A stretch of 64,000 bases of DNA from Rhodovulum visakhapatnamense (GTDB taxonomy: Bacteria; Pseudomonadota; Alphaproteobacteria; Rhodobacterales; Rhodobacteraceae). Every line of letters starts with the position of its first letter. Position 1 is the stretch's first letter. Location of the stretch: positions 184,791 to 248,790 of the forward strand of contig NZ_SOEB01000004.1 of NCBI RefSeq assembly GCF_004365965.1, given 5' to 3'. Positions 25,917-37,685 of the stretch are shown here, in pieces. The position numbers and the translations under genes are program-made. The notes below the pieces were generated by a model. The model had not been told where the DNA came from, ran no database searches, and was given only the letters and a program-made list of their open reading frames with translations.

Positions 25917-26063
25917 TCCCAGTATCGTGATCCTCTGTCCCGAGGCATTCTGTATTTCGCGCCGGTCCTGGCCGTGATGCTCGGTGCGGGCCTGCTTGAT
26001 CGGGATGTCACGGCAGGCAGGCCGATGACGGAATGATCGCCTAAGGTGCTATCATTGCTGGCG

Positions 26064-26895
26064 TTACGGATCGGGTACGCTGGATGGCGCGTTATCATTC
26101 TGCCCCGGCGGCAGGGCGCCGACCAGGCGGACCACGGCTTGATAGTCGGAGAAGATACCGACAATCTGGGTGCGACGCTTGATCTCGGCGTTCAGTCTCT
26201 CGATCGGGTTTGTCGAGTCCAGCCGTGCCCGATGGGCCTTGGGGAAAGACATGCGGGCCAGGACGTCATGCTCGGCCTCGTCCATGATGGTGGCGAACTT
26301 GGGCACTTTGGGCTGGAGCTGATCGGCGACTGCGCGCCGCTGCGGGGTGACCGCGTCGTCAGTGTCCGGGCAAAGGCGGTGGCGATGAAAGCCGAGACGC
26401 CCGCTTGTTCCGGCAAGGGCAGAAAGGCGTTGCGCTGGAAATGGATGCGGCAGCGCCGCCAGGTGGCGCTGAGAACCTTGGAGATGGCGGTCTTGATGCC
26501 CGCATGGGCATCCAAGATCGACAGCGTTGCGCCGCGCAGACCACGCCTTGTGAGCTTGCGCAAGAATTCGGTCCAGATCGGTCGACCTCGGATATACCTG
26601 TTGGCAAGCCCGGAACCTCGATCTGTCGGTCGGTGCTCACCCCGATGACAATGATGCCGGCAACCGACACGATCCGCTCGCCCCGGTGCGCCGTGAGGGA
26701 GGTGGCGTTGATCCAGGGACAAGGCCAGTCACCTTCGAGGGGGCGGTTCAGGCACGCCTTCATCTTGCCGTCGATCTTTTCGCAGAGCCGCGAGACCTGG
26801 TTTCTGCTTATCCCCGACATGCCCTTCGCCTTGCCGAGGCGATCGACGGGCCGTGTCGCGATGCCCTGAGCATACGCCTCGTGAAGAGATCCATG
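26064..26895 (-). pseudogene. IS256-family transposase remnant
   Basis: Three frames together give an IS256 (MULE-type) transposase. From 26895: HEAYAQGIATRPVDRLGKA, GMSGISRNQVSRLCEKID, NRPLEGDWPCPWINAT. After a frameshift near 26580: WTEFLRKLTRRGLRG, WRRCRIHFQRN. After another near 26320: FATIMDEAEHDVLARM, STNPIERLNAEIKRRT. The N-terminal third and the last residues are missing. Several conserved positions are altered. No terminal inverted repeats were recognised. It is non-functional. Confidence 0.88.
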
Positions 26896-27002
26896 CCCGC
26901 CATTGACCAAGAGGATGGCGCCCGCTCCCGGCATCGCAATGTGCCACATTGGGTGCTGTGAAAAGTCACCAATGAGGGGAGCTATCCACGAGCGGGCGTG
27001 GC

Positions 27003-28043
27003 ACGATCGGGGTCGATCTGGCGAAGAGTGTTTTTCAGTTCCACGGTGTCGACGATGAAGGGAAGCTCGGTCTCGCGCCGTCAGCTTCGGCGCGGTCGGA
27101 TGCTGGAGGTCTTTCACAACCTGCCGGACAGTTTGGTCGGCATGGAAGACTGTGCCAGCGCGCGCTGCTGGGCGCGGGAATTGACGAAGCTCGGGCACGG
27201 GGATCGGCTGATGCAGCCGTCCTGCGTCAAGGGCTATGTGAAGAGAGGAAAGACCGACAAGGCGGATGCGGAGTCGATCTGCGGGGCGGTGTCTTGGCTG
27301 TCGATGCACTTCGATCCGGTGAAAGCCGAGGAGAGGCGGGACCTTCTGATGGGCCACAAGGCGCGGGAGTTCCTCGTCCGCCAGCGGACCCTGACCGTGA
27401 ACGCGATCCGGGCGGATCCGGGATTGTAGTGGCGAAGGGTATCTACAATGCCGACCGGCTGATTGCGGCCTGCGACCGGGCCGACGTTCCGGTGTCGGCG
27501 CGCGAGGCGCTGACACTGCCGGCCGACGGGTCGGTCGGAACACAGGAGAAGATCGCGCGGCTGATCGCAGATATCCACGCTGACGCCAAGGCGAACGACG
27601 CCGCGCAGCGCCCTCGGACGATCCCCGGCATCGACAGGATCACGGCCAGCGCGCTGGTGGCGGCGCTGCGGGAGGCGTCGGGCTTCAGGTCGGGTCGGGA
27701 CCTGGCTGCCCGGATCGGCCTCACACCGAAACCGCATTCCACCGGTGGCAAGGGGCGGCTGGGCCGGATCTTGAAGACGGGCAACCGGGATTCGCGGCGC
27801 CTGCTTTTTCTCGGCACCATTGCCCCGGTCGGTGCGCGCCGCCGAGGAGAACCGGGCGAGGACTGGCTGTGGATGATCACAGAGCGCAAAAAGCCCGAAC
27901 AGGCCGCCATCGCGCTGGCCAACCGCATCGGCCGACCGGACTGTGCGCTTCTGAAGAACGGACCCGAAAATCAGGCGACCCGTCCCGCGCGCCTGAAACC
28001 GGGGCATCTGCCTGAGAAGAAAGGCAAGTGTATCGTGAGATGA
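27003..28043 (+). pseudogene. IS110-family transposase remnant
   Basis: Starts with the DEDD-type N-terminus TIGVDLAKSVFQFHGVDDEG (27003). It switches frame near 27075 (LVGMEDCASARCWARELTKLGHG, YVKRGKTDKADAESICGAV), stops at 27427, and resumes in the first frame with the C-terminal part (RTIPGIDRITASALVAALRE, FRSGRDLAARIGLTPKPHS). A central stretch is deleted. The C-terminal Ser-bearing domain (STGGKGRLGRILKTGNR) is still readable. At least two frameshifts and a deletion make it inactive. Confidence 0.88.
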
Positions 28044-28049
28044 TGGCAA

Positions 28050-29060
28050 TTGGCGGAGATATCGCGAAGGGCACCCGCGCGGGTCGACCGGGTGCAAGTG
28101 GCGGGTCTCGATCAGCGACGCGATGGCCGCCCAGATCTGGGCCTCTGCGTCATGGCCGACAAAGAGGGCTGTCCTCGGGTTCAGACCGATGGGGCGTTCG
28201 ACGGTGGTGTTGTCAAGCTCGATCCGGCCAACGGTCAGGAACAGGCGGAGGCCGTTGCAGTATCTCGCGATGCGGGTCGGCCTTGCGCCGAGGGGCGACT
28301 GCCTCGGGACAGGGGCGCGATGCTTGGAGGGTCCTTCCTCGAAGTCGCCGATGGACGGCACCGAACGCACGTGTCTTGCGGCGAGACGCGCAGTGGGATC
28401 GAGGCCGGGGATGCGATGCGATAGAGCCCACCAATGCGCTGTGTGCATTCTCGGCGATTGGTGCGGAGCCGGTCCCGGCGATCTTCACCAGCCTGCGCCT
28501 GGCACACACCCAAGGATAGCCAGCCTGATCTCGGGATCCAGGTGTAACCGGGATAGCTGTCCTCCTGCGGGGCGCCACCAGAACCTTGCAGGATGCGCTC
28601 GGCCTGTTGGCCACCGCGTCCCGCTGCAGAGCAGGAGGCTACACCGGGCGGTGCCCCGCCGCCTGATGGACGCTCGTCCCGTTCCAGGGTCCAGGAAGCA
28701 CCGGTTTTCGCTCTCCGCCGCCCCGGGCCGAGCACCGGGGCGCGGGTCGCGTCCCTAAAGAGCTTGGACGAGCGCTTCAATCCGCCATCAGCGCATCAAA
28801 GACCGGCCGCAGCTCGAAAACCCGTTCTTCACCGGCACCGCCAGCCCGTCGTGCCCTTTGCGATAGTCCACAGGCTTGGTCGCGACCCATATTGCCGCGA
28901 ACTCGACTTCGTCTTCCGGGGCTGCCAGCACGAGCTTGCCCGGCCGGGCCAGGGGCCGCCAAGTCGATCACCGGGCGCCTCGACGCCGTGCTGACGCGCC
29001 ACAGCGGCCACGGTCACACCGGGCGCAGGGTTTTGGCCACGGATCCGCGCCTTCACGGCA
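28050..29060 (-). pseudogene. IS66-type element remnants (tnpA, tnpB and tnpC fragments)
   Basis: Read on the minus strand. A tnpA-like piece (KARIRGQNPAPGVTVAAVARQHGV, partial quote VTVAAVARQHGV, about 29050-28980) is followed by a short tnpB-like piece (RKGHDGLAV, about 28870). Then come tnpC pieces: APVLGPGRRRAKTGASW (about 28740), and the C-terminal GLRLFLTVGRIELDNTTVER with ALFVGHDAEAQIWAAIASL (about 28270-28110). The order is that of an intact IS66 element but the length is about 1 kb instead of about 2.4 kb, with many frameshifts. Confidence 0.75.
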
Positions 29061-29412
29061 TCAGGCCATTTGCGGCCGCGCCGAGCGCTCCTCGGTCCAC
29101 GAGACCCTTCAATAGGGCATCCATCGAGACACTCGCTCCGGATCCACTCCGAGCATCAGAAAGCCGCGCGGCAGCTGGGGCCAGACCACCGGGTACGGCG
29201 CGCTGCGGGAGGTCGACGAGAAACCGCGCGGTCGCCTTATGGGGCGGTTTCGGTTCGAGCGGCAACTGGCGACGGCGCCCGGGATCGAGGCATCCGGAAT
29301 CCGGCAAGGACGGATTCGGTTGTGGTCCGCCACACGGTTCCTTGCCTGCTGGCTTCCTGCGCCTTGACGCTGGCGTCGAGGGCACAGCGCGAAGAAGGCG
29401 CGGCGCCGATCC
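29061..29412. other. 352-base stretch between IS66 remnants and btaB
   Basis: No convincing gene. Frames on both strands are short or of biased composition. It may contain the worn outer end of the IS66-type element and the transcription end of the btaB operon, but no hairpin with a T-run was seen. Confidence 0.35.
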
Positions 29413-30066
29413 TCAGCGAAGGCCCCGGGACGTTTGCCGGATGACGGCGATCTGGGCATAGCCGCGGAAGAGCACGCGATGGGTTGCCTCGCCGCCGGTC
29501 TCGGCCGCGATGCGACCCACGACCCCGGCGAGGTCGGTGCGGGGCTCCACATGGAACCGCGCAAGCCAGGCCCGAAGCCCCTTTCCGAAAGCCTCTGGCA
29601 GTCCCGCCTGATCGTGAAAATCGACGATGTGCAGCGTACCGCCCGGGGCCAGATGGCGCACGGCTTCGCGGATCGCCTCGGGCCAGTCGGGTATCATCGA
29701 AAGCGCGTAGGAAATTGCGATCCGGTCGAATGCGCCGGTGCCGAACAGCGATTCGGGATCGAAGCGGCGCGCGTCGCCCTCGGCCAGCAGCGCCCGACCG
29801 TTCAGCCGGGCCGAGGCGGTGCGCAGCATCTCGCGCGAGATGTCGAGCCCGAACAGCCGCCGGCCGGGATAGCGCGCGCCGATCCGGGCGAGGTTCCGGC
29901 CGGTGCCGCAGGCAATCTCCAGCACCCGGCCCTTTGGGGGTGGGGCGAGATCGGCGATCAGCCGGTCGCGGCCCAGCAGGAACCAGGCCCGGGTCGCATC
30001 GTAGATCAGCCGCTGATGCCGGTAGGTCGCATCCATCAATGCCGCGTGCTCGGGCGTATCGGTCAT
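29413..30066 (-). CDS. btaB: BtaB: SAM-dependent N-methyltransferase of betaine-lipid synthesis
   Basis: 217-aa class I methyltransferase that would methylate diacylglyceryl-homoserine three times to give DGTS. The SAM-binding motif is VLEIACGTGRNLARIG (about residue 46), followed by GLDISREML and a conserved SYALSMIPDW. N-terminal MDATYRHQRLIYDATRAWFL is typical of BtaB. The start at 30066 is four bases after the btaA stop, so the genes are coupled. The functional name rests on this pairing as well as on sequence. Confidence 0.9.
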   Translation of the reverse strand: MTDTPEHAALMDATYRHQRLIYDATRAWFLLGRDRLIADLAPPPKGRVLEIACGTGRNLARIGARYPGRRLFGLDISREMLRTASARLNGRALLAEGDARRFDPESLFGTGAFDRIAISYALSMIPDWPEAIREAVRHLAPGGTLHIVDFHDQAGLPEAFGKGLRAWLARFHVEPRTDLAGVVGRIAAETGGEATHRVLFRGYAQIAVIRQTSRGLR

Positions 30067-30070
30067 CGGG

Positions 30071-31309
30071 TCAGCCCCGGAGCCGGTAAAGATGGACCGC
30101 CCCGTAGATCGCCGACCTGTCTTCAGCCGAGCCGCGGCGCGACGCCCCGGTGTCATAGGTCCAGCGCCCCAGGATCGCGTCGGGCACCCGGCCGGGCAGG
30201 ATGTCGGGTTCGCCGCCGGTCCGGAACAGCACCCGCGCGCCCGGCGCCGCGGCCCGGGTCAGTTCGGTCCAGAGCGCGGTCAGCTGGGCATCGGTCATCC
30301 AGTCCTGCGCATCGAGCAGCACCGCGCAGTCGACCGACCCCGCGGGGCGTTCGGCCAGATAGTCGGTGACCGAGCGGTTCCTGACCGAGACGCGTCCGGC
30401 CATCGCGCGCACCGTTTCGAAGGCGGCGGGGTCGAGGTAAGGCGGTACCGCGCCTCCTGCGACCCCGCCATAGCGCCGTTTGCAGGCCTGCCAGATGAAG
30501 TAGTTTTCGGCCACGGGAAAGTCGCAGAAAAGCTTGCGCACGCGTTCGCGCAGCACCGGGATCACGTCGCCACCGCCATCGGCGGCCAGCTTGTCGTGCT
30601 GGGCGGGCGGAATGCCCAGCCCGAACAGCGCCGCCCGCCGCCGCGCCAGCGCGCGGACCAGCGGCCGGTCGAAAAGCGGGCCGACCTCGGTTTCGAAGAA
30701 GCGGCGCTGATCCTCCAGGCTTTGGGCCGCAAGAAGCCGGTCGAAATCGACCCCGCCCAGCCGCGCCACCAGCCCGGCCGCGCCGAGGAACCGGCCCAGC
30801 AGGCCATGGCGATAGGCGCCGCGCGCGAAGATTTCGATCCGGCGGCGGCCGAACACCCGACCCTCCCACCAGGCCCGGGATGCCGCGTCCAGATGCGGTG
30901 CCAGATACCTGTCATAGGCCCGGACGTTCGACTGGCGGTCGGCCGCGCCGAAGAAGGTGAAGAACGCCGCCTGATCCGGCAGGTGCAGCGCCGCCGCGCG
31001 CTTGAGGCTCAAAAGCGCGACATGGGCGGGCGACAGATCGACCGCGGCCACTTCGGCCGGGCGCCGGGTGAGATAGGACATGACGTTGCAGCCGCCCGAG
31101 GCGATGCAGACCACCCGGTCGCCCTCTGCCAGATCCAGCGCCGCCATGTCGGCGACCGGGTCCTCCCAGATCTGAACATAGACCAGCCCCTGAAAAAGCC
31201 GCGAGAAGGCCCGTTCCAGCAGGCCCGTGGCGGAGAGGGCACGGTTCTGGTGGACGGCCGCGCCGAGCTGGGCTTCGACCGATGCGGGGGGAACAGAGAT
31301 ATCGCTCAT
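30071..31309 (-). CDS. btaA: BtaA: SAM:diacylglycerol 3-amino-3-carboxypropyl transferase
   Basis: 412-aa DUF3419-family enzyme that transfers the homoserine moiety of SAM to diacylglycerol, the first step of DGTS betaine-lipid synthesis at the inner membrane (established for Rhodobacter sphaeroides). Visible signatures: LVYVQIWEDPVADMAAL, the SAM-site CIASGGCNVMSYL, the next strand AAVDLSPAHVALL, and a C-terminal SVDCAVLLDAQDWM. The start ATG overlaps the stop of the upstream phosphoesterase gene (ATGA). It makes a phosphorus-free membrane lipid, normally under phosphate limitation. Confidence 0.94.
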   Translation of the reverse strand: MSDISVPPASVEAQLGAAVHQNRALSATGLLERAFSRLFQGLVYVQIWEDPVADMAALDLAEGDRVVCIASGGCNVMSYLTRRPAEVAAVDLSPAHVALLSLKRAAALHLPDQAAFFTFFGAADRQSNVRAYDRYLAPHLDAASRAWWEGRVFGRRRIEIFARGAYRHGLLGRFLGAAGLVARLGGVDFDRLLAAQSLEDQRRFFETEVGPLFDRPLVRALARRRAALFGLGIPPAQHDKLAADGGGDVIPVLRERVRKLFCDFPVAENYFIWQACKRRYGGVAGGAVPPYLDPAAFETVRAMAGRVSVRNRSVTDYLAERPAGSVDCAVLLDAQDWMTDAQLTALWTELTRAAAPGARVLFRTGGEPDILPGRVPDAILGRWTYDTGASRRGSAEDRSAIYGAVHLYRLRG

Positions 31310-32127
31310 GCTGCCTCGCGGTCCTGGCTGCGGCGACGCCCGCCCAGCAGGCGCAGACGGTCGCGGTGCAATGCCCGGGCCCGCATCTCGGCCGCCCAGT
31401 CGATCAGCTCGAACCGGCCGTCGGGATGCTCGATCACGGCGGTACAGCTTTCGACCCAGTCGCCGCAATTGACATAGGCGAGCCCGTCGACGGTCGACAG
31501 CTCGGCCTTGTGGATATGGCCGCAGACGATGCCGTCATACCCGCCCCGGCGGGCCTCGGCGGCCAGCACGTTTTCGTATTCGCTGATGTAGTTGACGGCC
31601 TGCTTGACCTGCTGCTTGGCCCAGTTCGACAGCGACCAGTAGGGCCCGCCCCAGATCCGCCGCGCCCGGTTCAGAAGGGTGTTCAGCCCCAGCGCCGCCC
31701 CGTAGGCCCGGTCGCCCAGATGCGCCAGCCACTTGGCGTGCATGACGATCGAATCGAACTGGTCGCCATGGGTGATCAGATAGCGCCGCCCGTCGGCCGC
31801 CACATGGACGGCCTGGCGCTTGACCTCGATGCCGCCGAAATGGGTGCCCAGATAGGCACGCAGCATCTCGTCGTGATTGCCCGGGATGTAGACGATCTCG
31901 ACCCCGCTCCGGGCGCGGGCCAGGATTTCCTGCACCAGGTCGTTATGGGTCTGGGGCCAGTGCCAGGTGCGTTCGAGCCGCCAGCCATCGACAATGTCGC
32001 CCACCAGAAAGATCCGCTCGGCGCTGTGATGCGACAGGAAATCGAGAAGCATCCCGGCCTGACATCCGCGCGTTCCCAGATGGATGTCAGAAATAAATAT
32101 GGTGCGACATTCCATAGCGGGACCCAT
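31306..32127 (-). CDS. plcP: PlcP-like metallophosphoesterase (phospholipase C for lipid remodelling)
   Basis: 273-aa calcineurin-type phosphoesterase of the LpxH-like group. All metal-site blocks are present: DIHLGT, GDIVDGW, GNHDE, THGDQFD and GHIHKAE. Such proteins are often annotated UDP-2,3-diacylglucosamine hydrolase. The alphaproteobacterial PlcP branch instead cleaves phospholipids to diacylglycerol during phosphate starvation, and the coupling here to btaA, whose substrate is diacylglycerol, supports that role. Start at 32127 chosen because of a GGAG eight bases upstream; an ATG at 32115 is possible. No clear Pho box was seen upstream. Confidence 0.82.
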   Translation of the reverse strand: MGPAMECRTIFISDIHLGTRGCQAGMLLDFLSHHSAERIFLVGDIVDGWRLERTWHWPQTHNDLVQEILARARSGVEIVYIPGNHDEMLRAYLGTHFGGIEVKRQAVHVAADGRRYLITHGDQFDSIVMHAKWLAHLGDRAYGAALGLNTLLNRARRIWGGPYWSLSNWAKQQVKQAVNYISEYENVLAAEARRGGYDGIVCGHIHKAELSTVDGLAYVNCGDWVESCTAVIEHPDGRFELIDWAAEMRARALHRDRLRLLGGRRRSQDREAA

Positions 32128-32234
32128 GATGTAGACTCCATTCGGAACCGGATACCCGGTTCGTGCAACATCCATGTGACGCGGGCCCGCATCGGCCTGC
32201 GGCGGAATCGTCGCAATTCGGCCCGGGGGGAGCC

Positions 32235-33815
32235 CTAGCGCAGCCAGATCTCGACCCGGCGATTGAGCCGGTGTGCCATCGCTTCGGGCAGCCGGTCTTC
32301 GGGCAGCCCGCCCGTGCAGGCCAGCGGCAGCAGGGCGCCGAATGCCACAACTTCCAGCCGGACCCGGCCGAAATCGGCGGCCGTCGCCGCGGCACGCAGG
32401 GCGTCCCGCACGGCCTCGGCGTCCTTTCGGGCCAGCGCGCGGTCGGCATCGGGACCGTCCCCGCCATCGGCAAAGCCCGCAAGGATCAGGGTGTGGCCGT
32501 CGAAGGTTCCGGCTTCCAGCGCCCGCGCCAGAGCCTCGATCCCAGACTGCGACAGGGCTTCGTCCGTTTCGGGGCCGGGGCGGACGGTTTCGGTCAGGCG
32601 CACCGCGCCGCGCAGAACCGACATCATCCGCTGCAACTCTGCCAGACCGGACCCGGGCGCGGCCTCGGCGATGGCCAGGGCCAGCCGGTCGCCTTGCCGG
32701 GCAAGCGGGATTTCCTCGCGCATGAGATCGGCAAAGCCCGCCCGTCGCATCGCGATCTGGGCCGCGGGCGTGGCAAGATAGTCGAGGAAGGCCCCGGCAA
32801 GCGACGGCAGCTGCGGTGCGCCGAGGTAAAGGAAAAGCGGCACCACGAAAGGGTAGTCGCCGGTCTTGATGCCTTGGCGCGAGGCCAGAAGCCGGGTGCC
32901 GCATCCGGCGGCCAGCGGCACCTGAACCGCGCCGCCGAGCGCCGAGAGCCGGGTCAGTCCGACCCCCATCGGGTCGGCCGCCACCGCCCCCGAGACCGCC
33001 GCCGCATCGGCGTGCTGGCGCGCCGAAGAACCCGGCGCCTGTCCCTCCAGAAGCCGCGCCTCGGGGGTCCGGCCGAGCCCTGCGCCGGGCCGCGGCAGAT
33101 GGGGCGTCACCGGGGCTTCCGCCCCGCCGATCCGGGACCAGTCGACGATCTCGCCGGTCAGCAGCCCGCGGAGGGTTTCAAGCGTAAGGCCGCGCCCGGG
33201 GTCCCCCATCCGGGGGTCTGGGGCCACCACCGGCACGATGGCGTCGAGCGCGATCAGCCGGCGGCGGTGGCTTGCGGAAAGGTCTCCAAGCCCGGCTTCG
33301 CGTCCATGGGCGACCTCTTCGGGCAGGATGGCGCGGTCGGCCATTGCGATATCGGCGCCGCCGGTCAGAAGATCGGCAAAGCCCTCGCCGGTGCTGCCGG
33401 TGGTCAGGGCGATTTCGGCACGCAGCGTCCCGTCGTCCGGGTCGCGCAGCCGGAACAGACCCCGCCGCCCGTCGGCAGCCCGCTCGACCGTCATCCCGCG
33501 TGCGGCAGCGAAGCCCTCGATCAGGGCGGGCATCGCGACAGCGCCCAGCGCTGGCGTCCCCGAAAGCGCGAACCGGGCGACACGCGCCTCGGCGCCGGGA
33601 CAGGCGGCGCCCTTGCAGGTCACGGCATCGGCGTTGACCGCGAGCGGGCCATAGATCGTGTCGAGCCGATAGGTCCCGCCGTCGAAGTCCAGCAGGTGGC
33701 CGCCGATCTCGACCGCGCCGTCGCGCGACATCAGCGTCACGTCCCCGGCCAGGGCGGGCCGGGCGACCGGAAGGCACAGCGCCGCGCAAAGCAGGATGCC
33801 GGGCAGACAGCGCAT
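32235..33815 (-). CDS. Exported phosphate-binding-like protein fused to an OmpA domain
   Basis: 526 aa. A signal peptide (residues 1-23, ending RPALAG) is followed by a short N-terminal segment. A PstS-like substrate-binding domain comes next (EIALTTGSTGEGFADLLTGG partly quoted as GSTGEGFADLLTGGADIAM, then IVPVVAPDPRMG and a FVVPLFLYLG segment). A C-terminal OmpA-like peptidoglycan-binding domain follows (TLILAGFADGGDGPDADRAL, LPEAMAHRLNRRVEIWLR). It would be a periplasmic, wall-anchored anion binder. It sits 107 bases upstream of plcP on the same strand, suggesting a phosphate link. The ligand is inferred from family only. Confidence 0.78.
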   Translation of the reverse strand: MRCLPGILLCAALCLPVARPALAGDVTLMSRDGAVEIGGHLLDFDGGTYRLDTIYGPLAVNADAVTCKGAACPGAEARVARFALSGTPALGAVAMPALIEGFAAARGMTVERAADGRRGLFRLRDPDDGTLRAEIALTTGSTGEGFADLLTGGADIAMADRAILPEEVAHGREAGLGDLSASHRRRLIALDAIVPVVAPDPRMGDPGRGLTLETLRGLLTGEIVDWSRIGGAEAPVTPHLPRPGAGLGRTPEARLLEGQAPGSSARQHADAAAVSGAVAADPMGVGLTRLSALGGAVQVPLAAGCGTRLLASRQGIKTGDYPFVVPLFLYLGAPQLPSLAGAFLDYLATPAAQIAMRRAGFADLMREEIPLARQGDRLALAIAEAAPGSGLAELQRMMSVLRGAVRLTETVRPGPETDEALSQSGIEALARALEAGTFDGHTLILAGFADGGDGPDADRALARKDAEAVRDALRAAATAADFGRVRLEVVAFGALLPLACTGGLPEDRLPEAMAHRLNRRVEIWLR

Positions 33816-33903
33816 GTTCAACCGGACCGCATTGCCTTTGTCGGGCCCGAGTGTCGGGGCTGGCGGCGCCGATTTCAACAGGGCCGCCGGACGGCCGCCG
33901 GTC

Positions 33904-36639
<2,736 letters not shown>

Positions 36640-36818
36640 GTTCTCTCCGCGCGGATGCGTATCTGACAGGATCTTGTACGACGGACCGCTTGCCCGCCTG
36701 AGAATGCGGCAATAGAAGTGGCCAAGGAAATAAGGCCGACCCCGAGAACCAGTTGCGATGTAAGGGGAGGCCGGAATGGTGTCAACGCCGCCAAGTGCCC
36801 GGCGAGAAGGAGAGCCCC
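36640..36818. promoter_or_regulatory. Divergent promoter region secA / foldase
   Basis: 179 bases between head-to-head genes for protein export and periplasmic folding, so both promoters should lie here. No confident -35/-10 elements or operator could be identified by eye. Confidence 0.4.
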
Positions 36819-37664
36819 ATGACATTTGCCCTCAAACCGCTTGCCGCGCTGACCCTCGCGGCGGGGATGGCGCTGCCCGCGCTGGCCGCGGATATCGGCC
36901 CCGACACGGTCGTCGCGCGGGTGGGCAATCAGGAGATCACCATCGGGCACATGATCGTGCTGCGCGCCCAGCTTCCGCCCGACTATCAGCAGCTTCCCGA
37001 CGACGTGCTGTATCAGGCGGTGCTCGACCAGCTGATCCGCCAGACCGCGGTGGGCGAGGCCATCGGGACGGACCTCTCGAAGGGCGCGAGCCTCGCGCTT
37101 GAAAACGAACGCCGGTCCTTCGTGGCGGGCGAGGCGCTGTCGCGCGTCGCGGAAGAGGCCGTGACCGACGAGGCGGTGCAGGCCGCCTATGACGCGGCCT
37201 ATGGAGCCGCGCATCCGATCAACGAATACCATGCCGCGCATATCCTGGTGGAAACCGAGGACGAGGCGAAGGCGATCGAGACCGAGCTGGCGAACGGTGC
37301 CGATTTCGCCGAACTCGCCAAGGAGAAATCCACCGGTCCCTCTGGTCCGAATGGCGGCGATCTGGGCTGGTTCTCGGAAGGGATGATGGTCCAGCCCTTC
37401 GAGGAGGCCGTGGTTGCGATGAATCCGGGCGAGGTTTCGGCCCCGGTGCAGACCCAGTTCGGGTGGCACGTCATCAAGCTTTACGAAAGCCGGTTGAAAG
37501 ACGCCCCGGCGCTGGACGATGTCCGCGGCGATCTGGTGCAGAGGATCCAGCGCGAGGCGATGGAGCAGGCGCTTGAAAAATACACCGAAGAGGCAGACGT
37601 CACCCGGAACGAGATCGAGGTCGACCCGGCGATCCTGAAAGACCAGTCGCTGCTCGACCAATAG
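36819..37664 (+). CDS. Periplasmic peptidyl-prolyl isomerase, parvulin/PpiC type
   Basis: 281 aa. A signal peptide (residues 1-23, ending PALAAD) leads to an N-terminal helical SurA-like region. A parvulin domain follows with [37 protein letters not shown] and [14 protein letters not shown]. It would assist folding of outer-membrane and periplasmic proteins. The start has AGAAGGAGAG upstream. It is divergent from secA, in keeping with a role in export, and 21 bases ahead of argJ. Confidence 0.93.
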   Translation: MTFALKPLAALTLAAGMALPALAADIGPDTVVARVGNQEITIGHMIVLRAQLPPDYQQLPDDVLYQAVLDQLIRQTAVGEAIGTDLSKGASLALENERRSFVAGEALSRVAEEAVTDEAVQAAYDAAYGAAHPINEYHAAHILVETEDEAKAIETELANGADFAELAKEKSTGPSGPNGGDLGWFSEGMMVQPFEEAVVAMNPGEVSAPVQTQFGWHVIKLYESRLKDAPALDDVRGDLVQRIQREAMEQALEKYTEEADVTRNEIEVDPAILKDQSLLDQ

Positions 37665-37685
37665 GTGCCAATCCAAGAGGGACAG

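Noticed and set aside
32128..32234. Possible Pho box upstream of plcP (GCGTCACATGGATGTTGC on the minus strand)
   Set aside because: Only one half-site resembles CTGTCAT; the second is poor. It may be real but cannot be claimed.
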